From Nonomuraea endophytica (GTDB lineage Bacteria; Actinomycetota; Actinomycetes; Streptosporangiales; Streptosporangiaceae): a stretch of 64,000 bases of DNA. The notes beneath the pieces are model-generated. The model saw nothing but the letters and a program-made list of their open reading frames with translations, was not told the origin of the DNA and made no database searches. The stretch covers positions 551,245 through 615,244 of the forward strand of contig NZ_JACHIN010000002.1 of assembly GCF_014203235.1 (NCBI RefSeq). The letters are read 5' to 3'. Below are positions 36,201 to 44,043 of this stretch, piece after piece; the stretch's first letter is position 1; every line of letters begins with the position of its first letter. The position numbers and the translations under genes are program-made.

Positions 36201-36429
36201 CGGGTTCGAGCGCCCGGCGCAGGTTGGAGATGTAGCTCTGGACGGCGGCCAGCGCCTTGGGCGGGGCCTCGTCGGCGTAGAGGTCGTCGATGAGCCGGTC
36301 CACGGGCACCACCTGGCCGCCGGCGGCCAGCAGCCTGGCCAGAACCGAGCGCTGGCGCGGCCGTCCCAGCACCAGGGGCTCATCGTCGACGTGGACGGTG
36401 AGCGGGCCGAGCACCTGGAAGGTCATCAC
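33241..36429 (-). CDS. AfsR/SARP-type transcriptional regulator with AAA+ ATPase and TPR regions
   Basis: 1062 residues. The N-terminus is an OmpR-like winged helix (VLGPLTVHVDDEPLVLGRPR, then LLAAGGQVVPVDRLIDDLY) followed by the bacterial transcriptional activation domain (about 95-250, ending VEELGVDPGPELRRLEEDIL). An ATPase module follows with Walker A SGEPGAGKT (about 284-292) and Walker B PLLIVLDDLHRAD (about 382-394). The rest is helical TPR-like repeats; no C-terminal LuxR helix-turn-helix is seen. Such SARP proteins activate secondary-metabolite or development genes. No biosynthetic cluster is adjacent, so the target is open. The start is GTG 36429, with ATG 36426 equally possible. 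It is divergent from the glycosylase gene. Confidence 0.92.
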   Translation of the reverse strand: MMTFQVLGPLTVHVDDEPLVLGRPRQRSVLARLLAAGGQVVPVDRLIDDLYADEAPPKALAAVQSYISNLRRALEPGRSPRSTGGVLVTVPPGYAVRLPAGAVDAWRFESLVRDPSADATALAEALALWRGPAYQEFAGLAWADAEAARLDELRASAVERHAGELIGQGGAARAVPDLEGLVGAHPLREAAWALLARALYRCGRQGEALGALRRARAHLVEELGVDPGPELRRLEEDILAQAAHLSDRPAPAAPPERPVAPAQPYVGRRRELAEVLALPAGVVLVSGEPGAGKTAFIEQVRTRLVAEGWAAGWGRCPEHEGAPPGWAWAELLRELAARVPPDDPEALAPLLRDAAVRGDAATARFRLHRAVAAFAGVAAARQPLLIVLDDLHRADAETLALLTHVIAENTAARLLVIGSYRHTEPSERLADALAAIAAHEPLRVELGGLSRAEVAELVRITCARPAPPEAVAEIAERTGGNPFFVRETARLLDSEGTVAVPAGVRDVLRRRLARLPAQARTILRHGAVIGRESGVAVLTAVSGGDEEAVLEAIESGLVTGLLTEPETGRLRFAHVLIRDTLYDDLSRIRRARLHGQVARAIEEHEPDDVAALAHHYLAAAERAKAVHYARLAARQAERRFAFAQAAELWQHALDGFDGTARERLELTLAKVSALANDGRLVEARTHRTRAVREALPLGDPELLAQVIVSFDVPMFWSSREYGGLDTDLLAAVESALESLPPGDGRARCQLLTTLAFELEGEPTERGYLASREAVAMARRLGDPGLLALALNGRHHESYRYDGLAEREEIGRELLTMAEADSTLEVLAHLMLMQSATGRADFAAADHHAARATRHGLTLPEAVAGFYHGLRAVLAEDYTEAERRYRAAAKLAGRLGMWQHEAGILLIALYGMHLLRGDVSPLLPEIEPWTGYEPWRDQVTEIHALALCHAGRADEARARLAGPMKPIRRDYFWHFLTAVRALLGRALDDRERMEWAYTDLLPVADQPVGGTGYLAVWPTAQVLGDVAARLGLPADPHYRHALEVAERAGVAPWIAAARARLGG

Positions 36430-36481
36430 AACACCGCCACCGTACCCAGAATCGCGGAAGCGGATATGCCGCGATTGCCCC

Positions 36482-36487
36482 TACGGT
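36482..36487 (+). promoter_or_regulatory. -10 box of the leaderless AlkZ-like gene
   Basis: TACGGT followed by seven bases and ATG 36495. On the other strand a second TACGGT (36444 to 36439) may serve the AfsR-type gene. Confidence 0.5.
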
Positions 36488-36494
36488 AGTGGCC

Positions 36495-37601
36495 ATGGAT
36501 CCCGTCCTCAGCCTCCGGGCGCTCAACCGGGCCGCGATGGAGCGGCAACTGCTGCTGCGCCGTACGGACCTGTCGGTGGTCGAGGTGGTCGAGCACCTCT
36601 TCGGCCTGCAGGCCCAGACCCCGCACACCTGGTACGCCGGGCTGTGGAACCGGATCGAGGGCTTCGACCCGCTGGCCGCCTCCGCGCTGCTGGACAAGCG
36701 TGAGCTGGTCAGGATCGCGCTGCAGCGCTCGACCATTCACCTGGTCTCGGCCCGTGACTGCCTGGCGCTGCGGCCGCTGCTGGATCCGGTGACCGAGCGG
36801 GGCACCCGCTCGACCTTCGTCAGGAAGTTGTCCGGCGTCGACCTCGACGAGCTGGCCGTGGCCGGTCGCGCGCTGGTGGAGGAGCGGGCGCTGACCTTCG
36901 CCGAGCTGGGCAAGGAGCTGGCGGAGCGGTGGCCGGGCAACGACGCGCACGCGCTGAGCCAGGTCGTGCGGTGGCTGGTGCCGCTGGTGCAGGTGCCGCC
37001 GCGGGGTCTGTGGGGGCGTAGCGGGCCGATCGCGCACACCTCGGCCGAGTCGTGGCTGGGGAACTCCGAGCCGCCGATGGCGGCCGAGGAGATGGTGCGG
37101 CGGTATCTGCGGGCGTTCGGACCGGCCTCGGTGAAGGACGTGCAGACCTGGTCGGGGCTGACCAGGCTGGCCGAGGTGTTCAAGGGCATGGATCTGGTGC
37201 GTTACCGGGCCGAGGACGATCGTGTCCTCTACGACCTGCCCGACATGACGCTGCCTTCCGCCGAAATTTCGGTGCCTGTGCGGTTCATGTATGACTTCGA
37301 CAATGCGTTCATCGGATATGCCGACCGGACGAGGTTCATCACCCCGCAGGCCCTTGAGGTGGGCGGCGCGTTCGTCAAGGCGAACGTCCAGTGGCGGCTC
37401 ATCCTGGTGGACGGGTTCACCGCCGGCGACTGGACGGTGAGCACCGAGAAGGGCACGTCCACGCTCACGATCCACCAGTGGAAGCCGTTCGCCCCCGCCG
37501 ACCTGCGCGAGGCCGAGGAGGAAGGGGCGAGGCTGCTGGAGTTCCTCGCCCCCGGCGACCGGCACGAGATCGCCGCCGTGCTCGGCGCGTCCCGCTCCTA
37601 G
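36495..37601 (+). CDS. AlkZ/YcaQ-like winged-helix DNA glycosylase
   Basis: 368 residues of the HTH_42 (AlkZ/YcaQ) family. The key catalytic motif Gln-x-Gln appears as HLFGLQAQTPHTWYAGLWNR (about residues 33-52), followed by TIHLVSARDCLALRPLLDP. Downstream are the winged-helix repeats (LTFAELGKELAERWP; RYLRAFGPASVKDVQTWSGL) and the beta-barrel end. Members remove bulky or cross-linked alkylated bases, and AlkZ itself protects a producer from its own cross-linking antibiotic. The role here may be self-protection or general repair. ATG 36495 is preferred to GTG 36489 because of the leaderless spacing from TACGGT. Confidence 0.85.
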   Translation: MDPVLSLRALNRAAMERQLLLRRTDLSVVEVVEHLFGLQAQTPHTWYAGLWNRIEGFDPLAASALLDKRELVRIALQRSTIHLVSARDCLALRPLLDPVTERGTRSTFVRKLSGVDLDELAVAGRALVEERALTFAELGKELAERWPGNDAHALSQVVRWLVPLVQVPPRGLWGRSGPIAHTSAESWLGNSEPPMAAEEMVRRYLRAFGPASVKDVQTWSGLTRLAEVFKGMDLVRYRAEDDRVLYDLPDMTLPSAEISVPVRFMYDFDNAFIGYADRTRFITPQALEVGGAFVKANVQWRLILVDGFTAGDWTVSTEKGTSTLTIHQWKPFAPADLREAEEEGARLLEFLAPGDRHEIAAVLGASRS

Positions 37602-37617
37602 CTCTTCACGACCACTC

Positions 37618-38436
37618 CTAGCTCTTCACCGCGCCGCCCAGGCCCGAGACGAGCCTGCGCTGGACCACCACGAAGAAGATCAGCACGGGGATCGTCATCA
37701 GCGTCGAGGCCGCCATGATCCCGCCCCAGTCGTTCTCGTCGGGCTTGAAGAAGACGAGCAGCGCCGAGGGCAGGGTCTGGTTGTCCTTGGCGGAGATGAT
37801 GAAGGTCCTGGCGAAGATGAAGTCGTTCCACGCGGTGATGAAGGAGAACACGCTGGTCGCCACGAGCCCCGGCGCGACCAGCGGGAACAGGATGCGCCAG
37901 AGCACCGTGGCCCGGCCGGCCCCGTCGATCATGGCCGCCTCCTCCAGCGCCTCCGGCACCGCCGCCACGAACCCGCGCATCATCCAGATCGCGAACGGCA
38001 GCGAGAACGCGAGCTGCACCAGCACCAGCGCGCCCAGCGTGTTGAGCAGCTGAAGGTCGCGCACCACGAAGAACAGCGGGATCGTCAGCGCCTCCACCGG
38101 CACCATCTGCGCGATCAGGAACATGATCAGCACGGTGGTCCTGAAGCGGAAGTTGAAGCGTGTCACCGCCACCGCCGCGAGGAAGGCGATCAGGGCCGAC
38201 AGCACCACCACGGCCAGCGCCACCAGCGCGCTGTTGAGGAGGTAGCGGGCGAAGCCCTCGCCGGTCAGGACCCGGACGAAGTTCTCGAGGGTCGGGTGGG
38301 CCGTCCACGGGCGTACGTCCAGAGACTGGATCTCACCGGCCGGCTTCAGCGCCGACAGCGCCATCCAGTAGAGCGGGAAGGCGGTGAGCAGCGCGACCAC
38401 CAGCGCCACGGCGTTGGCGATCCAGCGGCCCCTCAC
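37618..38436 (-). CDS. Sugar ABC transporter permease (MalG-like)
   Basis: 272 residues with six membrane helices (first: ANAVALVVALLTAFPLYWMA) and the permease EAA loop, VPEALEEAAMIDGAGRATVL (EAAxIDGA). It continues FSFITAWNDFIFARTFI and ends at a Lys-Ser C-terminus typical of MalG-type CUT1 permeases. It forms a heterodimer with the MalF-like protein of the preceding gene. GTG 38436 overlaps the upstream stop as GTGA. No ATPase gene is in this operon; a shared ATPase of the MsiK type elsewhere in the genome is expected from known actinobacterial sugar transporters. Confidence 0.93.
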   Translation of the reverse strand: MRGRWIANAVALVVALLTAFPLYWMALSALKPAGEIQSLDVRPWTAHPTLENFVRVLTGEGFARYLLNSALVALAVVVLSALIAFLAAVAVTRFNFRFRTTVLIMFLIAQMVPVEALTIPLFFVVRDLQLLNTLGALVLVQLAFSLPFAIWMMRGFVAAVPEALEEAAMIDGAGRATVLWRILFPLVAPGLVATSVFSFITAWNDFIFARTFIISAKDNQTLPSALLVFFKPDENDWGGIMAASTLMTIPVLIFFVVVQRRLVSGLGGAVKS

Positions 38437-39314
38437 AGCTTCTCCCCCGTCCGGTAGAGCGCGCGGATGTAGACCAGCGTCACCGCCAGCAGGATCAGCG
38501 CCATCACCACCCCGATCGCGGCCCCGAGGCCGTACTCCGACGAGCCGAAGGCCGTCTGGTAGGCGTAGACGTTGAGCACGGTGTTCTGGCCCGCGATCCC
38601 GCCGCCGTTGGTCATGACGTAGATCTGCGTGAAGATCTTGAAGTCCCAGATGATCGACTGGATCACCACGATCGTCACCAGCGGCCTGAGCATCGGCATC
38701 GTCACACGCCAGAAGGTGCCCACCGCCGAGGCGCCGTCCAGGGCCGCGGCCTCCAGGACCTCGCCGGGGATCGCCTTCATCCCGGCGTACAGGGTCACCA
38801 TCACGAACGGGAACGAGTGCCACACGACCGTGGCCCCGACCACGCCGAACGTCACCCACTTGTCGTAGAACCAGTTGTAGCCGTCGAGCCCGAGCACCTG
38901 GTTGACCAGCCCGAGGTCGGCGTCGAACAGGAACATCCACACGGTCGAGCCGGTGATCGCCGGGGCCGCCCACGCGCCGAGCGCCGCCAGCGACAGCGTG
39001 GTGCGCGCCCACGGCGAGGCCTTGTCCATGACGATCGCGAGCGCGGCGCCGACGACCAGCGTCGCCAGCACCAGCGCCGCCGCGAAGACCACCGTCTGGA
39101 CGAGCACACTCCAGAAGCGCTCGTCGGACAGGAGCCTCGCGTAGTTCCCGAACCCCAGGAACCGGGTCGGCTCCCCGCCGCTGACCTGGGCCTGCCGGTA
39201 GTCGAAGACCGACAGCAGGCCCAGCATGTACAACGGGTAGCCGAACATCGGCCCGAGCACGGCCGCCGTGGGCAGCAGGTACACCCATGGCCTGGCCCGT
39301 GAGACGCGCGTCAC
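38433..39314 (-). CDS. Sugar ABC transporter permease (MalF-like)
   Basis: 293 residues with six helices, beginning WVYLLPTAAVLGPMFGYPLY. It carries the EAA loop IPGEVLEAAALDGASAVGTF and the typical LRPLVTIVVIQSIIWDFKIF. It pairs with the MalG-like subunit whose gene follows with a GTGA overlap. The GTG start at 39314 is itself overlapped by the stop of the binding-protein gene (39311-39314), so the three genes are translated as a coupled unit. The substrate is probably an oligosaccharide or sugar acid in view of the divergent KDG-kinase-like gene, but that link is inference. Confidence 0.93.
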   Translation of the reverse strand: MTRVSRARPWVYLLPTAAVLGPMFGYPLYMLGLLSVFDYRQAQVSGGEPTRFLGFGNYARLLSDERFWSVLVQTVVFAAALVLATLVVGAALAIVMDKASPWARTTLSLAALGAWAAPAITGSTVWMFLFDADLGLVNQVLGLDGYNWFYDKWVTFGVVGATVVWHSFPFVMVTLYAGMKAIPGEVLEAAALDGASAVGTFWRVTMPMLRPLVTIVVIQSIIWDFKIFTQIYVMTNGGGIAGQNTVLNVYAYQTAFGSSEYGLGAAIGVVMALILLAVTLVYIRALYRTGEKL

Positions 39315-40543
39315 CCGAAGGCGGCCTTCACGGCGGCGGCGGCCTCGGTGGTCGCCTCCTCGACGGTCGCCTGCTTGGTGGCGACCTTCTGCAGCATCGT
39401 CGGGATGACCTTGCTGTTGTCGATCTTCACCCAGGCCGGGTCGATCGGCACGAACTTGGTGCCCTTGGCCACGGTGTCGAGGAACGGCTTCAGGAAGGGA
39501 TCCTTGGCCGCCAGTTCCTCCCGCACACCCGTCAGCGTGGGCAGGTTGCCCATGGCCTCGTACATCTTGGCCTGGTACGCCTTGCCGCCGAGCAGCTTGA
39601 CGAAGTCGTTGGCCAGCGTGCGGTGCTTGGCGTTCTTCATCACGCCCAGGTTGTTGCCGCCGGCGAAGGCCGGGGCGATCGAGCCGGGGGCCGCGCCGGG
39701 CAGCGGGATGACCTTGTACTTGCCCGCCACCGCGCCCGCGTCCACGGCCGAGCGGCTGAAGTTGCCCAGGATGCCCATGGCGGCCTTGCCGCTGGCGAAC
39801 AGTTCGACGGTCTTGCCGCCGGTCAGCGAGGCGCAGGCCTGGGCCGGGCAGATGTCGTCGGACAGCAGGTCGGTGTAGGCCTTGACGCCCTTGCGGGACT
39901 CGGGGCTGTCGAGCGTGGTGATGTCGCCGCCGGCGTCCCAGACGAAGGGCAGCGCGCCGAAGGTGTACTCGCCGCCCACGGCGATGCCGTACAAGTCGGG
40001 CTTCTTGGCCCGGATCGTGCGCGCGGTCTCGGTGAGCTCCGCGATCGTCGTCGGCGGCTTGAGCTTCAGCTCGTCGAAGACGTCGGTGCGGTAGTAGAGG
40101 GCGCGGATGCCGATGAACCACGGCAGCCCGTACGCCTTGCCGTCGACCGTCGCGGACTTCACCAGGTCGGCGCCCAGGTCCTCGCCGGCCAGGTCGAGTT
40201 CGGCGAAGCCGCCGGCGGCGGCGTACTCGGCCAGGTCGGTGTTGCCGTACTCGGCCACGTCGGGGGCGCTGGCCGGGTCGTTGAAGGCGCCCTTGAACTT
40301 CTCGTGGCGCGCGGGGGTGGTGGGGACCCAGCTGACCTGGACCTTGACGTCGGCGTGCGACGCGCTGAACTCCTTGATCGCCTCCTGGATGACCTTGTCC
40401 TTCGGAGCGCGGTTGGGCTCGTCGTAGAGCCACACGTTCAGCGTTCCGGTCTTCTCGTCGCCGCCGCCGCCCGTGGTCGGGGCGGTGGAGGGCGCGCAGG
40501 CCGCAAGCGCCAAGAGGGCCGCGGCACAGTAAAGAAACTTCAC
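39311..40543 (-). CDS. Sugar ABC transporter substrate-binding lipoprotein
   Basis: 410 residues. The lipoprotein signal KFLYCAAALLALAAC puts the lipidated Cys at residue 16. The mature part is a family-1 extracellular solute-binding protein: TLNVWLYDEPNRAP, then KVQVSWVPTTPARHEKFKGA, PDVAEYGNTDLAEYAAAGGF and GKAAMGILGNFSRSAV. It should capture sugar outside the membrane for the two permeases. GTG 40543 has GGAGG seven bases upstream, and a -10 box TAGTGT lies at 40568-40563. It is divergent from the IclR gene over a palindromic operator. Confidence 0.93.
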   Translation of the reverse strand: MKFLYCAAALLALAACAPSTAPTTGGGGDEKTGTLNVWLYDEPNRAPKDKVIQEAIKEFSASHADVKVQVSWVPTTPARHEKFKGAFNDPASAPDVAEYGNTDLAEYAAAGGFAELDLAGEDLGADLVKSATVDGKAYGLPWFIGIRALYYRTDVFDELKLKPPTTIAELTETARTIRAKKPDLYGIAVGGEYTFGALPFVWDAGGDITTLDSPESRKGVKAYTDLLSDDICPAQACASLTGGKTVELFASGKAAMGILGNFSRSAVDAGAVAGKYKVIPLPGAAPGSIAPAFAGGNNLGVMKNAKHRTLANDFVKLLGGKAYQAKMYEAMGNLPTLTGVREELAAKDPFLKPFLDTVAKGTKFVPIDPAWVKIDNSKVIPTMLQKVATKQATVEEATTEAAAAVKAAFG

Positions 40544-40606
40544 TATTGCCTCCTTGGCGCCGACACTAGGAAGCTCTCCCTGAGTCGAAAAGACTTGTCA
40601 CGACTT

Positions 40607-40623
40607 GTTGTGCAATGCACAAC
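40607..40623. promoter_or_regulatory. Palindromic operator GTTGTGC-AAT-GCACAAC between sugar ABC and IclR genes
   Basis: Perfect 7-bp arms around three bases, in the divergent region. It is 15 bases upstream of the IclR -35 box and about 40 bases upstream of the ABC operon -10 box. Probable IclR site controlling both directions. Confidence 0.65.
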
Positions 40624-40638
40624 GAGGTGCTGCAGAAT

Positions 40639-40668
40639 GTGACATCAACGCATGCTTCGCCGTAATTT
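40639..40668 (+). promoter_or_regulatory. Promoter of the IclR gene
   Basis: GTGACA (40639-40644), 18 bases, TAATTT (40663-40668), then seven bases to GTG 40676. It is a good sigma-A type match and supports a leaderless start at that GTG. Confidence 0.6.
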
Positions 40669-40675
40669 GGCGATC

Positions 40676-41425
40676 GTGCCCGACCGCAACCAGTCCGCAT
40701 CCCTGCGCCGCGCGCTCCTGGTCCTCGACCACGTGCGCGCCCACAGCGGACTGACGCTCACCCAGCTCGCCGAGGCGGTCGGCCTGTCCAAGAGCACCGT
40801 GCTGCGCCTGGCCACCCCGCTCATCGAGGCCCGCCTGCTGGAACGCGACAGGAAGACCGGGGCCTACCGGCTCGGCCACGGCACGCTCCAGCTCGGCCAG
40901 GCCTACCTGGCCACCCTCGACCTGCGCGCGGTCGCCGCCGAGGAGTCGCACCGCCTGGTCGCCGAGGTGCGCGAGACCGTCCACCTGGTCGTCTACGACC
41001 CGCCGCACGTCGTCTACATCGACAAGGTCGAGAACCAGGCCACCGTCCGCATGGCCTCGCGCATCGGCAGCCGCGGCCCGCTGCACTCCACGGCCGTCGG
41101 CAAGGCCATCCTCGCCTGGCAGCCGGACTCGGCCATCCCCGACGACCTGCCCGCGATGACCAGGCACACGATCACCGACCACGAACGGCTGCGCCGCGAG
41201 CTCACCCGCGTCAGGCAGCGCGGCTACGCCGTCGACGACCGCGAGAACGAGCCCGAGGTGCGCTGCGTCGGCGCGCCCATCTTCAACCACACCGACACGG
41301 TCAGCGCCGCCATCTCGGTCTCCGGCCTCACCTCGCGCATCACCGCCGCGCGGGTGCGGGAACTGGGCCCGATGGTGGCGGAGGCCGCCGCACGCATCTC
41401 GAGAAAGCTGGGGTCCACACGATGA
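40676..41425 (+). CDS. IclR-family regulator of sugar uptake
   Basis: 249 residues. The N-terminal winged helix covers about 10-65 (SLRRALLVLDHVRAHSGLTL, then LAEAVGLSKSTVLRLATPLI). The C-terminal IclR effector domain has VYIDKVENQATVRMASRIGS and LHSTAVGKAILA, then GYAVDDRENEPEVRCVGAPI and a final VSGLTSRIT. A longer in-frame ATG exists at 40652, but it lies inside the promoter; GTG 40676 is chosen from the TAATTT-N7-GTG spacing. Its stop overlaps the next start (ATGA). It likely senses a sugar acid such as a KDG-like intermediate (inference) and controls both its own operon and the divergent ABC operon. Confidence 0.9.
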   Translation: MPDRNQSASLRRALLVLDHVRAHSGLTLTQLAEAVGLSKSTVLRLATPLIEARLLERDRKTGAYRLGHGTLQLGQAYLATLDLRAVAAEESHRLVAEVRETVHLVVYDPPHVVYIDKVENQATVRMASRIGSRGPLHSTAVGKAILAWQPDSAIPDDLPAMTRHTITDHERLRRELTRVRQRGYAVDDRENEPEVRCVGAPIFNHTDTVSAAISVSGLTSRITAARVRELGPMVAEAAARISRKLGSTR

Positions 41426-42366
41426 CCGACCTGGTGACGTTCGGCGAGACCATGGCCCTGTTCGCCGCCAGGCGGACCGGCCCGCTGCGTTTCGCCCGCG
41501 ACTTCGACCTCGGCCTGGGCGGCGCCGAGTCGAACGTGGCCATCGGCGTCAGCCGGCTCGGCCACGACGTCACCTGGGTCGGCCGGGTCGGCGACGACGA
41601 GTTCGGCGAGCTGATCGCCTCGACCCTGCGCGCCGAGCGCGTGGACGCCCGCGCGATCCCCGACCCGGACGCGCCCACCGGCCTGATGATCAAGGGCAGG
41701 CGCACCGCCGACCTCATCGACGTGCGCTACTACCGCAAGGACAGCGCCGGCTCCCGCCTGTCCCCCGCCGACCTCGACCCCGCGCTCATCGCGGGCGCCC
41801 GCGCCCTGCACGTCTCCGCCATCACCCCGGCCCTGTCCCCCTCGGCCAGGGCGGCGGTGCGGCACGCCATCGACGCCGCCCGCGCGGCCGGCGTCCTCGT
41901 CTCGCTCGACGTCAACTACCGCAAGGCGCTGTGGACGCGCGAGGAGGCCGGCGCGTGGCTGCGCTCGGTGATCGCCGACGTGGACGTGGTGTTCGCGACC
42001 GAGGACGAGGCCCGGCTGATCGCCGACACCGACGATCCCGACGATCCCGTCGCGCTGGCCAAGGCGCTGGGGCCGCGCCACGTGCTGCTCAAGTTCGGGG
42101 CGCGGGGGGCGATGGAGCTCTCCGACGACCAGGTACGGCATGCGGAGCCGTACAAGGTGACCGAGGTCGACCCCGTGGGGGCGGGCGACGCCTTCGCGGC
42201 CGGCTGGCTGGCCGACTGGCTGGCCGGGGCGGACCCGGACCGGCGCCTGCGCACCGCCTGCGCCGCGGGCGCCTTCGCGGTGACCTCGCAGGGCGACTGG
42301 GAGTCGCTGCCCCGGCGCGCCGACCTCGACCTCCTGCGGCCGACGTCGGAGGGCGTCAGCCGCTGA
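41422..42366 (+). CDS. PfkB-family carbohydrate kinase, 2-keto-3-deoxygluconate kinase-like
   Basis: 314 residues of the ribokinase/PfkB fold. The N-terminal part is VTFGETMALFAARRTGPLRF, followed by GGAESNVAIGVSRLGHDVTW (first PfkB signature). The middle has VSLDVNYRKALWTREEAGAW, and the C-terminal ATP/catalytic motif is DPVGAGDAFAAGWLADWL, with the catalytic Asp in GAGD. The GE-TM-A-L-F start and VNYRKALW are typical of KDG kinases, which phosphorylate 2-keto-3-deoxygluconate from pectin or alginate breakdown or gluconate dehydration. It is co-translated with the IclR gene (ATGA) and divergent from the sugar ABC operon, which together suggest a small sugar-acid uptake and use module. Confidence 0.85.
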   Translation: MTDLVTFGETMALFAARRTGPLRFARDFDLGLGGAESNVAIGVSRLGHDVTWVGRVGDDEFGELIASTLRAERVDARAIPDPDAPTGLMIKGRRTADLIDVRYYRKDSAGSRLSPADLDPALIAGARALHVSAITPALSPSARAAVRHAIDAARAAGVLVSLDVNYRKALWTREEAGAWLRSVIADVDVVFATEDEARLIADTDDPDDPVALAKALGPRHVLLKFGARGAMELSDDQVRHAEPYKVTEVDPVGAGDAFAAGWLADWLAGADPDRRLRTACAAGAFAVTSQGDWESLPRRADLDLLRPTSEGVSR

Positions 42367-42412
42367 GCGGGAAAGAAACCGGTCACTACTACTCATCATC
42401 GGATTTCCTGGC

Positions 42413-42418
42413 TAGAGT
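42413..42418 (+). promoter_or_regulatory. -10 box of the peptide-type ABC operon
   Basis: TAGAGT 35 bases before the binding-protein start, which has its own GGAGG site. Confidence 0.4.
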
Positions 42419-42453
42419 GCTCCCCACGACCTCGCATACCCCCCGGAGGTTCC

Positions 42454-44043
42454 GTGAAATACTCTGCCGTTCTCGTGTTCGCCCTGGTAGCGACGCTGGC
42501 CGCGTGCAGCGGCGCACCGGCCCAACGACCCGCGGCCCAGGCGGCCAAGACCGTGACCATCGCGATCTCCTCCGACGAGGGAACCCTCACCCCCTTCACC
42601 AACGAGAGCGGCTACCCGGGCGACAACCTGGTCAAGCTCATCTTCGACACCCTGCTGGTCCAGAAGGGCGAGAGCGTGGCGCCCTCGCTGGCCACCGCGG
42701 TCGAGACCACCGACAACAAGGTGTTCAGGCTGCCGCTGCGCACCGGCGTCACCTGGCAGGACGGCCGGCCGTTCACCGCCGCCGACGTGGTGTTCAGCGT
42801 GGAGTTCTACCGCGAGAACCTCTCCGGCGACTCCGCGATCGACGTGCGCCCGATCCGCACGGTCAAGGCGGACGGCGACGCGGTCACGATGACGCTCGCC
42901 GCCCCCGACCCCGAGTTCCCCCTGCGCATCCTGTCCGACATGGCCATGCTCCCCAAGCACCTGTGGGAGTCGGTCACCAAGGTCAACGAGGCGGGCACCG
43001 ACAAGGCGATCGGCACAGGACCGTTCCGGCTGACCGCCTACGACAAGGAACGCGGCTACACGCTCACCGCCAACCCCGGCTACTTCGGCGGCAAGCCCAA
43101 GGTCGACACCGTCAAGGTCAACGTCATCCCGCAGGAGACCACCCAGTTCGCCGCCCTGCGCACCGGCGAGGTCTCCCTGTCGGTCAGGAACGTGCCACCG
43201 CAGCAGCGCGCCTCCCTGCAGAGCCAGCCGAACATCGGCATCGCCGAGGGCACCGAGTTCGCCTCCACGATGCTGCAGTTCAACACCACCCGCCCGCCCT
43301 TCGACCGCGCAGAGGTACGGCGCGCCCTCGCCAAGGCCGTCGACGTGCGCGACCTGGTCAAGACCGCGCTCCTCGGCCAGGGCACACCGGGCAACCCCGG
43401 CTTCGTCCACCCCGAGTCCCCGGTCGGCGGCCCGGCCCTGCCCCCGCTGTTCGACGTCGAGGCCGCCAAGCGCGAACTCGACGCCCTGGGCGCGAAGCCC
43501 GGCCCCGGCGGCGTCAGGACCCTGGACGGCAAGCCCATGAGCTACGAACTGCTCGTCCAGAGCACCTCCACCGACCGGCTGCGCAGCGCCGAGCTGATCC
43601 GCGACATGCTCAAGAACGTCGGCGTCGAGATCAAGGTGACCTCGCTCGACCCGGACTCGCTCGACACCAAGGTCTGGCCCGACTATGACGTCAAGAAGGG
43701 CCGCAACTACGACCTCACCATGTGGGGCTGGTCGGCGCCGGTCATGCAGACCAGCAGCCAGATCGTCTCGCTCTTCGACAGCGACCCCGAGGACGGCAAC
43801 CTCAACATCGGCGGCTTCGCCGACGCCGGGGTCGACAAGGCCATCGACGAGCTGAAGGCCACCACCACGCCGGAGAAGCGGGCCGAGGCCGCGGCCGCGC
43901 TCCAGCAGAAGATCGCCGAGCAGCTCCCCTTCCTCACCCTCTACTACCGCAACGGCGCCTACGCCTACCGCAAGGACGCCTACGCCGGCTGGACCTGGCA
44001 GAACGGCCTCGGTGTCCTGCACAGCGGCTCGTTCGTCGGATGA
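42454..44043 (+). CDS. Peptide/metallophore-type ABC substrate-binding lipoprotein (SBP family 5)
   Basis: 529 residues. The lipoprotein signal KYSAVLVFALVATLAAC places the lipid Cys at residue 18. The mature domain has the family-5 start (VTIAISSDEGTLTPFTNESG; LVKLIFDTLLVQKG) and the signature WQDGRPFTAADVVFSVEFYR, and later KAIGTGPFRLTAYDKERGYT. Such proteins bind peptides, nickel chelates, heme or siderophores. GTG 42454 has CGGAGG upstream. It is first in a six-part operon with all junctions overlapped, ending in an FhuF-like iron reductase, so a metal-chelate ligand is more likely than a plain peptide (inference). Confidence 0.9.
   Translation: MKYSAVLVFALVATLAACSGAPAQRPAAQAAKTVTIAISSDEGTLTPFTNESGYPGDNLVKLIFDTLLVQKGESVAPSLATAVETTDNKVFRLPLRTGVTWQDGRPFTAADVVFSVEFYRENLSGDSAIDVRPIRTVKADGDAVTMTLAAPDPEFPLRILSDMAMLPKHLWESVTKVNEAGTDKAIGTGPFRLTAYDKERGYTLTANPGYFGGKPKVDTVKVNVIPQETTQFAALRTGEVSLSVRNVPPQQRASLQSQPNIGIAEGTEFASTMLQFNTTRPPFDRAEVRRALAKAVDVRDLVKTALLGQGTPGNPGFVHPESPVGGPALPPLFDVEAAKRELDALGAKPGPGGVRTLDGKPMSYELLVQSTSTDRLRSAELIRDMLKNVGVEIKVTSLDPDSLDTKVWPDYDVKKGRNYDLTMWGWSAPVMQTSSQIVSLFDSDPEDGNLNIGGFADAGVDKAIDELKATTTPEKRAEAAAALQQKIAEQLPFLTLYYRNGAYAYRKDAYAGWTWQNGLGVLHSGSFVG

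Noticed and set aside
32821..36489. 1222-codon plus-strand frame opposite the AfsR-type gene
   Set aside because: Antisense shadow; the minus strand has Walker A/B and BTAD motifs and the plus-strand text has none.
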